Below are positions 6,984-12,814 of a stretch of DNA of 12,814 bases, in pieces. Origin of the DNA: Clostridiales bacterium (GTDB taxonomy: Bacteria; Bacillota; Clostridia; Christensenellales; Aristaeellaceae); NCBI GenBank assembly GCA_012522875.1, contig JAAYJP010000045.1:1-12814 (forward strand). Direction: 5' to 3'. Position 1 is the stretch's first letter; each line of letters begins with the position of its first letter. The notes beneath the pieces are model-generated. The model had not been told where the DNA came from and made no database searches. It saw nothing but the letters and a program-made list of their open reading frames with translations. The translations under genes were made by a program, and so were the position numbers.

Positions 6984-7818
6984 ATGCGTCCATTACCTTC
7001 CTCACATAATCCCGGGTGTTTGACATGGGCAGTTCATTCACGTTTAAGGTTCTTTGGTCCGCCGCGTGGTTCATTGCCCAGAGCTTTACATTGTTCAGAC
7101 CGGCATGGTAGGCTGCGGCCACCATGACCGGGTGCCCGTCGAAATGACTGCTCAGGTAGGCCAGGTAATAGGCTCCGAATTGAATGTTGAGCTGCGGTTC
7201 AAAAAGCCTGTCGATGGTATAGTTTGGTGTGCCCAAACGTCCCGCCAGCCACACACCGGTGTCCGGCATGATCTGCATCAGTCCCCTGGCATCAGCTGAG
7301 GATACGGCGCGGGGAAGGAAGTTGCTCTCGCATTTGATAATCGCCGCCACAAAGGCCGGGCTGATCTGGTATTCTGCGGCGTAAGAATCAATCAGCCTTT
7401 GGTAGCCTGACTGGCTCCGGTGGCGCAGGTGGTTCTCAACCTTATTGGCCTGCTGGCGCCTTGCGGCTTCCCGATCATCCTGAAGCGCCCGAAGCCGGCT
7501 GGTCTGCTGGATGAGCGAGATTGAGGAAACGGCAAGAATTACCAGGAGTACGCCCAACAATGCAAAAGCCAATGTCCCCATCCCGTTTTTTGCCTGCTTG
7601 GCCCTATTCCGCCTGGGACTGGCTTTCTCAGCCGCAGGGGCATTTTTCTCCGGCCGGGGGACCAACAGCTTGCGGCGGTCCTTCCGCCTGGCCCTGGGCC
7701 TGATGGGCGACTGAGGCGGGTCATCGTGGGGGATATGCTTCACCTGCGCGCTTTGCGGAGCAAATGGTTTGACGCCAGGCGGTTCTTTACGGTTTACACT
7801 CCAAGGTGATTCAGACAA
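6892..7818 (-). CDS. Membrane-anchored lytic transglycosylase
   Basis: An SLT-type lytic transglycosylase that cleaves peptidoglycan glycan strands non-hydrolytically, acting outside the membrane. The 308 residues contain a long basic, Pro-rich cytoplasmic N-terminus (1-78), one membrane segment (about 82-104), a short coiled-coil-like linker (about 105-130), and the SLT domain (about 138-282). The catalytic Glu164 lies in KCESNF, followed by ARGLMQIMP (177-185), AAAYHAG (234-240) and YVRKV (271-275). The start is TTG at 7818 with a near-perfect AAGGAGG 7 nt upstream. It overlaps coaE by 8 nt. The last 27-31 codons also encode the signal peptide of the next gene in a different frame, and this tail lies outside the catalytic fold. 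A polA-coaE-transglycosylase order is seen in other Clostridia. Confidence 0.92.
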   Translation of the reverse strand: MSESPWSVNRKEPPGVKPFAPQSAQVKHIPHDDPPQSPIRPRARRKDRRKLLVPRPEKNAPAAEKASPRRNRAKQAKNGMGTLAFALLGVLLVILAVSSISLIQQTSRLRALQDDREAARRQQANKVENHLRHRSQSGYQRLIDSYAAEYQISPAFVAAIIKCESNFLPRAVSSADARGLMQIMPDTGVWLAGRLGTPNYTIDRLFEPQLNIQFGAYYLAYLSSHFDGHPVMVAAAYHAGLNNVKLWAMNHAADQRTLNVNELPMSNTRDYVRKVMDAYAIYYEQDAMEKGAVPGSVSALAFMPGISR

Positions 7819-8422
7819 GGGGAAGCCTCCTTAAAACGTCCTGCCAGAGGGCAATCGCCTGTGCCGCGCTCTCCTCCTTGGTGCCGGTTGTATTGATTAC
7901 ATGGTCGCTCAGCCGGGCTTTTTCCGTTGCCGGCATCTGGGAGTCAATGCGCCTGATGGCCTCTTCCCGGGTGACGCCGCGCTGTATAAGCCGCGCCAGC
8001 TGCTCATTCCGGGGAGCGAAAGCACACCAGATTTCGTTGCAGCATTTGTCAATTCCGGTCTCAAACAGCAGGGGCACGTCAAGCACCAAAGCGGGTCGGT
8101 CGCGGTATTGGTCCACTCTTCGGCGCATCTCCAGAAAAATAAAGGGATGCGTGACGGCATTGAGCCTTTCAAGCGCTGAAGAATCAAAGAAAACCAGTCT
8201 GGCCAATTTCTGGCGGTTTAACTCCTCCCCCTCAAACACATCATCACCAAACGCGGCGCGAATACCGGGCAGGGCAACGCCGCCTGCGGCCGTGATGGCC
8301 CGGGATATTTGGTCCGCGTCTATCACTACAGCGCCCGCGGCCAAGAGGGAGGAGGTCAGGTTGGTCTTTCCACAGGCGATGCCGCCGGTTAGGCCTATGA
8401 TATAAGGTCTATTTTGTGTCAT
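7811..8422 (-). CDS. coaE: Dephospho-CoA kinase
   Basis: CoaE phosphorylates the 3'-hydroxyl of dephospho-CoA with ATP, the last step of coenzyme A synthesis. The 203-residue protein begins with the family P-loop IIGLTGGIACGKTN (8-21). A DAD motif (VIDADQISR) follows, then the TPFIF-like segment THPFIFLEMRR, the DVPLLFETG core, a basic LID region (QLARLIQRGVTREEAIRRIDSQMP) and a C-terminal VINTTGT segment. Length is typical. Ala replaces the more usual Gly/Ser in the P-loop xxGxGK region (GIACGKT), which should be tolerated. The ATG at 8422 overlaps the end of polA by 14 nt, and the stop overlaps the following TTG start by 8 nt, which argues for coupled translation in a polA-coaE-transglycosylase unit. 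Confidence 0.95.
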   Translation of the reverse strand: MTQNRPYIIGLTGGIACGKTNLTSSLLAAGAVVIDADQISRAITAAGGVALPGIRAAFGDDVFEGEELNRQKLARLVFFDSSALERLNAVTHPFIFLEMRRRVDQYRDRPALVLDVPLLFETGIDKCCNEIWCAFAPRNEQLARLIQRGVTREEAIRRIDSQMPATEKARLSDHVINTTGTKEESAAQAIALWQDVLRRLPLV

Positions 8423-10973
8423 ACCAACTGGATCCTGACTTAATATCGCACTTAAGCGGCACTTTCAACTTCACAACCTGCTCCATACTGGCCTTGAGAA
8501 GCCTGATGACAGTTTCCACTTCATCCTCGGGGGCCTCGATAATCAGTTCGTCATGTACCTGAAGAATGAGCCGGGCTTTCAGTCCATGTTCATCCAGGGC
8601 GGTGTGGGCACGTACCATGGCGGACTTGATGATATCCGCAGCCGTGCCCTGAATGGGCGTGTTCATGGCTGCGCGCTCACCGAAGCTGCGGGTATTGGCA
8701 TTGCCGCTTTTTAGTTCCGGCAGCAGGCGCCTTCTGCCAAAGAGGGTGGCGATACAGCCATGCTCATAACCATACTTTACCGCGTCCTGCATGAACTGGT
8801 GCACCTGGGGATAGCGCTCAAAATAGCGGGAGATGAAATCGCCTGCTCGTTTGCGCGTGGTATTGATGTTGCGGGCCAGACCAAAATCGCTGATGCCATA
8901 AACGATACCGAAGTTTACCGCCTTGGCGTCTGAGCGCATCCGGGGAGTCACCTCTTCCAGAGCCACGCCGTTTATTTCCGCCGCTGTGCGCAAGTGGATA
9001 TCCTGGTCTTTGATGAAAGCGTCGCACATGGCTTCATCCCCACTCATATGGGCCAGAATCCTCAGTTCAATCTGCGAGTAGTCTGCGTCTACCAGTTGCC
9101 AGCCGGGTTTGGCGATGAAGGCGCGGCGAATGTCACGGCCCATTTCTGTGCGGATGGGGATGTTCTGCAGATTGGGCTCGGCTGAGGAAATGCGTCCGGT
9201 TGCGGTGCCGGTCTGGTCAAAGGTGGTATGGATACGCCCGGATTCGTCCATCTTGCGCAGCATCGCATCGATGTAGGTGCTGTTCAGTTTGGTTACCTGC
9301 CGGTATTCCAGAATCATGGGAATAGCCGGGTGCAGGTCAGATATGCTTTCAAGCACCGCGGCATCAGTGCTGTAGCCGGATTTGGTTTTTCGACCGGATG
9401 GGAGTCCAAGGGTCTCAAAAAGCACTTTTCCCAATTGCTGCGGGCTGTTCAAGTTGAAGCCAGAAACGCCGGTCAGCCGATAGATTTCTTCCTTCAGTTC
9501 CTCAGAACGCTTGGCAAAATCGGCCCCCAGATCCTTAAGAACACTGCCAGCCACCTGGAAACCTTCCCGCTCCATATCAAAAAGCACTCGCACCAGCGGC
9601 AGTTCGATATCGTAGTAGAGCCTCCCGGTGCCCTCATCCTTAAGCTGTTTGAGCTGGGCTGCATACAGTTCTGCCACGCCCCGGGCATTGCGCTGAGCGA
9701 AGGACTGCAGCGCGTAGCTTCGCTCCTGGGAGTTGTGCAGGTAGGCAGCGACCATGGTGTCAAAGACCAGGGTTGGGAACGGCTGGCCGGTCACACGCAT
9801 TTTATGGTAAAGCGCCTTGGCGTCATGGGCGACAAAGCCCTTATTCAGCCGCAGCGCCAGGATACTGAGCGCTTCGCTGGAGGTTATGCCCTCACTGGCG
9901 GTTCCAAAGATGTCCTGCTGCCCGCTGGCAAAGGCCACCTGGGCGCCCGGGCCTTCCGGCCAGGCGATGGACAGTTCTTCCTGCGTGGTAAAAATCGCTG
10001 CCGGGGCTTCCGGTACTGTGTCAAGGAACGCCAAAAGTTCTGCTTTATCCTTTACTGCTGCCCAAGGCGCTTCAGCTGCGGGCTCCGCCAGGTCCGCCTG
10101 GTGAAGTGCCATCCCGCCGACCAGGCGCTTAAGGCGCTCAGAGGTGCCGATCAGTTGGTATTTCCGCATGGCATCAAGCCCCTCAGCAACGCGGTCAAGG
10201 CTGGCGTCCTTCAGATTCAATTCAACAGGCACATTCCGGTCGATGGTGGCCAGCACGCGGCTCATCCTGGCCTGGTCAGCGAAGGCCCCCAGCTTCTCAC
10301 CCAGTTTGCCCTTGATGCTATTGGCGTTGGCCAGGACTTCGTCCATGGTGCCGAATTCCTGAAGTAACTTCAGCGCTGTCTTCTCACCCACACCGGGTAC
10401 GCCTGGGATATTGTCACTGGAATCCCCCATCAGGCCTTTCCAGTCAGTCACCTGATCAGGTGTTACACCGTAATAGCCCTTGACTGTTGCCGGGTCAAAC
10501 AGCACGGTTTCGGATATTCCTTTGCGGGTGAAAAGCATTTGCACATCCTCGTCCACCAGTTGGAGGTCATCCTTATCACCCGTCAGGATCAATGTGCGTA
10601 ACCCCCGCTCCTTTAGCTGCCGTGAAAGGGTGCCTATCAGGTCATCCGCTTCATACCCCTCCAACGCAATCACGCCAATATGCATGGCGGTGAGAATCTC
10701 CTGAATCACCGGGAACTGGGGCCGCAGTTCCTCAGGCATAGGTGAACGGGTAGCCTTGTATTCGCTGTATATCGCGTCCCGGAATGTGGGCCCGTGGGTA
10801 TCAAAAGCTACGATACAATACTGGGGGGCCTGCTCCTCAAACGCCTTGAACAGCATGCCCAGAAACCCATGCACTGCGTTTGTGGGAACCCCGTCAGCGT
10901 CCATGGGAGGCAGGGCATGAAACGCCCTGTACATCAAGCTGTGTCCGTCTACCAGTACGCAGGTCTCCTGCAC
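8409..10973 (-). CDS. polA: DNA polymerase I
   Basis: PolA fills gaps and removes RNA primers in replication and repair. The 854 residues span an N-terminal 5' nuclease (VLVDGHSLMYRAF, GYEADDLIGTL, LTGDKDDLQLV, GDSSDNIPGVPGVGEKTA), a degenerate 3'-5' exonuclease-like region (about 295-470), and the polymerase domain with motif A DYSQIELR (about 628), motif B KAVNFGIVYG (about 683) and motif C VHDE (about 806-809). The usual DxE metal-binding residues are not visible in the middle region (AIFTTQEELS), so proofreading is probably lost, as in Bacillus and Thermus enzymes. I set the start at GTG 10973: GAGG lies 8 nt upstream, and VLVDG then falls at residue 6, as in homologues. The ATG at 10994 overlaps the TATAAT box and has no ribosome binding site. 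It heads the coaE-containing unit. Confidence 0.96.
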   Translation of the reverse strand: MQETCVLVDGHSLMYRAFHALPPMDADGVPTNAVHGFLGMLFKAFEEQAPQYCIVAFDTHGPTFRDAIYSEYKATRSPMPEELRPQFPVIQEILTAMHIGVIALEGYEADDLIGTLSRQLKERGLRTLILTGDKDDLQLVDEDVQMLFTRKGISETVLFDPATVKGYYGVTPDQVTDWKGLMGDSSDNIPGVPGVGEKTALKLLQEFGTMDEVLANANSIKGKLGEKLGAFADQARMSRVLATIDRNVPVELNLKDASLDRVAEGLDAMRKYQLIGTSERLKRLVGGMALHQADLAEPAAEAPWAAVKDKAELLAFLDTVPEAPAAIFTTQEELSIAWPEGPGAQVAFASGQQDIFGTASEGITSSEALSILALRLNKGFVAHDAKALYHKMRVTGQPFPTLVFDTMVAAYLHNSQERSYALQSFAQRNARGVAELYAAQLKQLKDEGTGRLYYDIELPLVRVLFDMEREGFQVAGSVLKDLGADFAKRSEELKEEIYRLTGVSGFNLNSPQQLGKVLFETLGLPSGRKTKSGYSTDAAVLESISDLHPAIPMILEYRQVTKLNSTYIDAMLRKMDESGRIHTTFDQTGTATGRISSAEPNLQNIPIRTEMGRDIRRAFIAKPGWQLVDADYSQIELRILAHMSGDEAMCDAFIKDQDIHLRTAAEINGVALEEVTPRMRSDAKAVNFGIVYGISDFGLARNINTTRKRAGDFISRYFERYPQVHQFMQDAVKYGYEHGCIATLFGRRRLLPELKSGNANTRSFGERAAMNTPIQGTAADIIKSAMVRAHTALDEHGLKARLILQVHDELIIEAPEDEVETVIRLLKASMEQVVKLKVPLKCDIKSGSSWYDTK

Positions 10974-10985
10974 ATCAATCACCTC
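10974..10985 (-). promoter_or_regulatory. Ribosome binding site deciding the polA start
   Basis: The minus strand reads GAGGTGAT at 10985-10978, matching the anti-Shine-Dalgarno over 8 bases and leaving 8 nt between GAGG and the GTG at 10973. The alternative ATG at 10994 has no purine-rich site and lies upstream of the expected transcription start. Confidence 0.65.
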
Positions 10986-10992
10986 ACGCGCC

Positions 10993-11021
10993 ATTATAAC
11001 ATATCAGGCGATCAGGGTGAA
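10993..11021 (-). promoter_or_regulatory. Promoter for the polA unit
   Basis: On the minus strand TTCACC (11021-11016), a 17-nt spacer, then a perfect TATAAT (10998-10993), preceded by TGT to give an extended -10. Transcription should begin near 10987, giving a leader of only about 14 nt before the GTG start. It lies just past the glyA terminator, which fits the start of a new unit. Confidence 0.75.
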
Positions 11022-11031
11022 TTTTGCGCCA

Positions 11032-11068
11032 TTTAAGAAAACGAGGCCGCCGCTTGTAGCGGCGGGCC
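11032..11068 (-). terminator. Terminator after glyA
   Basis: A 7-bp GC stem (CCGCCGC at 11047-11053 with GCGGCGG at 11059-11065) closes a 5-nt loop and can be extended by two GC pairs past one bulged base. On the minus strand it is followed by CCTCGTTTTCTT, an imperfect T-rich run. It lies 21 nt beyond the glyA stop and before the polA promoter. The stem is strong, but the T run is interrupted. Confidence 0.65.
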
Positions 11069-11088
11069 GTGATAAACGGGTGTATGGT

Positions 11089-12327
11089 TTACATGAAAAG
11101 GGGATGTGCCTGGGCCAGTTCTGCCACTTGGCTCAAAACCTCCGGAATTGCGGCTTCCTTTTCTCTGATGATCCGTGAAATCAGGCCGGCGATCAATTCC
11201 ATGTCCTCCTCTTTCATCCCTCGGGTGGTGAGGGCTGGTGTGCCGATGCGGATGCCGCTGGTTTCGTTGGGTTTGCGGCGATCTTTGGGCACCATGTTCT
11301 TATTGACGGTGATGTTGGCTTTCCCTAAAAGTGTTTCCGCCTCTCTGCCGGTGATGTCCATATCAGAAAAGTCCAATAGCAGCAGGTGATTGTCTGTGCC
11401 GCCGGAAACCATGGGAACATCAAGCCGCGTGAAGGCCTTCTCCAGGGCTTTGGCATTTTTTATTATTTGCGCCTGGTATGTTTTGAACCCAGGCGCCATG
11501 GCTTCCTTGAAACAGATTGCCTTGGCTGCGATGATGTGCATTAAGGGACCGCCCTGGATACCGGGGAAGATGGCTTTATCGATGGCTTTGGCATGCTTTT
11601 CCTTGCAGAGAATCATCCCGCCCCGGGGGCCGCGTAGGGTTTTATGGGTGGTGGTCGTGACCATGTCGGCATAGGGGATGGGCGAGGGGTGCAGGCCGGC
11701 GGCCACGAGGCCCGCAATGTGGGCCATATCCACCATCAGCAAGGCGCCAACTGAATCGGCCACCTCACGGAAGCGTTTGAAGTCGATCATCCGGGGGTAG
11801 GCGGAAGCGCCCGCCACGATCATCCTGGGCTTTACCTCCAGGGCCTTCTCGGCCAGGGCATCATAATCAATGTGTTCCGTTGCCGGGTCAAGGCCGTAGG
11901 ACTCAAAACGAAAGTAGGTGCCGGAAATATTCACCGGACTGCCGTGCGTGAGGTGCCCGCCGTGGCTGAGGCTCATGCCCAGCACCGTGTCACCCGGCTT
12001 CAGGAAAGCGAAGTAAACCCCCATATTGGCCTGGGAACCGCTGTGGGGCTGCACATTGGCGTGCCCGGCGCCATAAAGGGCGCAGGCCCGTTCCCGGGCG
12101 ATGTTCTCTGTCACATCCACATATTCGCAGCCGCCGTAATATCGCCGGCCAGGGTATCCTTCCGCATATTTGTTGTTCAAGGGGCTACCCATAGCGGCCA
12201 GCACAGCGGGGCTGACGAAGTTTTCACTGGCAATCAATTCCAGGTGGCTTTCCTGCCTGGCGCATTCATCAAAGATGGATCGCCTGATCTCCGGGTCCGC
12301 GTTAAGCGCTTCAGGGATATTCCACAT
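11089..12327 (-). CDS. glyA: Serine hydroxymethyltransferase
   Basis: GlyA is a PLP enzyme that interconverts serine and glycine with transfer of a one-carbon unit to tetrahydrofolate. The 412-residue protein shows the family order: LELIASENFVSPAV (29-42), KYAEGYPGRRYYGG (53-66), HSGSQANMGVYFA (95-107), SHGGHLTHG (121-129), VDMAHIAGLVAAG (199-211), and the PLP-lysine motif TTTTHKTLRGPRGG with Lys229. I chose the ATG at 12327 over an in-frame TTG at 12369 because GGAGG (12340-12336) sits 8 nt upstream and MWNIPEAL then matches the usual N-terminus. It lies 55 nt beyond the SRP RNA 3' end. A poor promoter candidate (CTGACA, 19 nt, TATATT at 12373-12368) overlaps that 3' end, so readthrough from the ffs promoter is also possible. 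A clear terminator follows. Confidence 0.97.
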   Translation of the reverse strand: MWNIPEALNADPEIRRSIFDECARQESHLELIASENFVSPAVLAAMGSPLNNKYAEGYPGRRYYGGCEYVDVTENIARERACALYGAGHANVQPHSGSQANMGVYFAFLKPGDTVLGMSLSHGGHLTHGSPVNISGTYFRFESYGLDPATEHIDYDALAEKALEVKPRMIVAGASAYPRMIDFKRFREVADSVGALLMVDMAHIAGLVAAGLHPSPIPYADMVTTTTHKTLRGPRGGMILCKEKHAKAIDKAIFPGIQGGPLMHIIAAKAICFKEAMAPGFKTYQAQIIKNAKALEKAFTRLDVPMVSGGTDNHLLLLDFSDMDITGREAETLLGKANITVNKNMVPKDRRKPNETSGIRIGTPALTTRGMKEEDMELIAGLISRIIREKEAAIPEVLSQVAELAQAHPLFM

Positions 12328-12382
12328 GCCATGGTCCTCCGTTTCGCTCTGATTGGGCTTATGGTCCAATATAAATCAAATA

Positions 12383-12500
12383 CCGCATGGGATGTCAGGT
12401 GAACCCGCAGCACATCCCAACTTGCGCTTACTGCTGCTTCCTTCCGGACCTGACAGGATTCACGCCATGGAATCGCACGAGGCCCAACATCACATACGGC
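12383..12500 (-). ncRNA. ffs: Small signal recognition particle RNA (4.5S-like)
   Basis: This RNA forms the signal recognition particle with Ffh and targets nascent membrane proteins. The domain IV core is unmistakable: GTCAGGTCCGGAAGGAAGCA followed by GC at 12454-12433, with the GGAA tetraloop and the asymmetric internal loop that binds Ffh. The flanks fold into one long hairpin: CCGTATG (12499-12493) pairs with CATGCGG (12389-12383), GATGT with ACATC, GGGCC with GGGTTC, and ATTCCA with TGGGAT. Closing these helices gives about 117 nt, close to E. coli 4.5S RNA, without an Alu domain. The predicted transcription start near 12500 falls exactly at the outer helix. A T-rich tail (TATTTGATTTATATT) follows the 3' end and may allow termination. 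The exact 3' end is inferred from pairing. Confidence 0.93.
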
Positions 12501-12506
12501 AAACTC

Positions 12507-12535
12507 ATCATAGCAAAGGCAGGGTATTTATGCAA
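12507..12535 (-). promoter_or_regulatory. Promoter for the SRP RNA
   Basis: On the minus strand TTGCAT (12535-12530), a 17-nt spacer, then TATGAT (12512-12507), preceded by TGC to give an extended -10. The expected start near 12500 coincides with the first paired base of the RNA. The -35 box is weak, but the start-site agreement is strong support. Confidence 0.7.
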
Positions 12536-12578
12536 GCGAGCGGAGGACATCTTGACGCGATTCGACCATTTTTCCTGC

Positions 12579-12607
12579 TTGACCTTTTTTGGGGGCTATG
12601 CTATCCT
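12579..12607 (+). promoter_or_regulatory. Promoter reading toward the right edge
   Basis: TTGACC at 12579-12584, a 17-nt spacer, and TATCCT at 12602-12607, preceded by TGC to give an extended -10. Transcription would start near 12614. No coding region follows within the window, so the product would be a non-coding RNA or the leader of a gene beyond the edge. It is divergent from the SRP RNA promoter 44 nt away. Confidence 0.55.
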
Positions 12608-12642
12608 ACTCACGCAATAGAGCAGGTGTATCCAGTGCTTTT

Positions 12643-12736
12643 GCTCGGCTGGTAGAACCAGGTGGTAGAAAAGATCGAATTTCCATGTTAAGGTCGCATG
12701 GCTCAGTTGGTAGAACCAGGTGGTAGAAAAGATCGA
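12643..12736 (+). repeat. Two-copy 58-nt repeat resembling tRNA D arms
   Basis: A 36-nt unit at 12643-12678 recurs at 12701-12736 with two differences. The last 29 nt (from TGGTAGAACC to AAGATCGA) are identical, and copies are spaced 58 nt apart. Each copy starts GCTC(A/G)G(T/C)TGGTAGAAC, which matches tRNA positions 10-25 (D stem GCTC, GG at 18-19, A21) except for A in place of G24. The second copy is also preceded by a tRNA-like GGTCGCATG with U8. After position 25 the sequence leaves the tRNA pattern and repeats TGGTAGAA, so TGGTAGAA occurs four times in all. Each copy can also fold as (C/T)TGGT-AGA-ACCAG. The second copy ends in a run of six T. No complete tRNA can be drawn. Confidence 0.75.
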
Positions 12737-12755
12737 TTTTTTCCCAAAAAATTTT

Positions 12756-12806
12756 CCGACGTCATCCCCTCATTGGCATGAGTGTCTGCCGTCGGACGGC
12801 AATGAG
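12756..12806. repeat. Nested, competing inverted repeats at the right edge
   Basis: Several pairings share the same bases. CCGACG (12756-12761) pairs with CGTCGG (12790-12795) around a CTCAT-TGGC-ATGAG hairpin (12769-12782). TGCCGTC pairs with GACGGCA at 12788-12802. CTCATTG (12769-12775) pairs with CAATGAG (12800-12806). The first two cannot form together. This could be an attenuator-like leader, an operator, or chance. No gene is visible downstream because the window ends. Confidence 0.4.
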
Positions 12807-12814
12807 TACATTGC

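Noticed and set aside
9228..10367. A 379-codon open frame on the plus strand
   Set aside because: It lies wholly inside polA on the opposite strand. Its protein has no recognisable domain, and polA is certain.
12328..12369. TTG at 12369 as the glyA start
   Set aside because: It would add 14 poorly conserved residues. The ATG at 12327 has a GGAGG site at ideal spacing and the usual MWNIPEAL beginning.
12353..12655. A 100-codon open frame on the plus strand
   Set aside because: It runs antisense across the SRP RNA and its promoter, with no ribosome binding site.
12643..12736. CRISPR array
   Set aside because: Only two copies with a 22-nt gap between 36-nt units, tRNA-like sequence content, and no cas genes.
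12690..12760. A complete tRNA gene beginning GGTCGCATGGCTC
   Set aside because: Only positions 1-25 fit. No anticodon stem, TTC-arm or matching 3' acceptor strand follows.

Overview
The window looks like a piece of a moderately GC-rich chromosome (mid-50s % by eye) from a Gram-positive-type, Clostridia-like bacterium. The evidence is a small DUF951 protein next to a Lys-rich signal peptidase I with one membrane segment, a rimO-pgsA-recA block, a polA-coaE-lytic transglycosylase block, strong AGGAGG-type ribosome binding sites with occasional TTG/GTG starts, and a PolA that appears to have lost proofreading residues. No genus can be named from sequence alone. Nearly everything is housekeeping. 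There are no insertion sequences, CRISPR arrays, rRNA genes or complete tRNA genes.

Layout. 1-620: no intact gene, only short broken frames, some of which read like pieces of a membrane protein. 630-1710 (+): promoter, DUF951 protein, signal peptidase I (lepB), and a strong hairpin terminator that also faces recA. 1727-4755 (-): promoter, rimO, pgsA, recA, tightly packed. 4768-11021 (-): promoter, polA, coaE, membrane-anchored lytic transglycosylase, extracytoplasmic peptide/solute-binding protein, flavin reductase-like protein, with overlaps or an 18-nt gap throughout and a weak terminator at the end. 11036-12327 (-): glyA with its own terminator. 12383-12535 (-): small-form SRP RNA (ffs) with promoter. 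12579-12814 (+): a good promoter followed by two copies of an unusual tRNA-D-arm-like 58-nt repeat, then competing inverted repeats running to the window edge.

How the parts fit. DNA maintenance (recA, polA), phospholipid headgroup synthesis (pgsA), ribosome modification (rimO), CoA and one-carbon metabolism (coaE, glyA), protein export (ffs, lepB) and wall/uptake functions (lytic transglycosylase, binding protein) are interleaved in compact transcription units. Five predicted promoters share a 17-nt spacer and a TGn extended -10. They divide the minus strand into units that agree with the terminators. The least explained parts are the right-hand tRNA-like repeat locus and the decayed left end.
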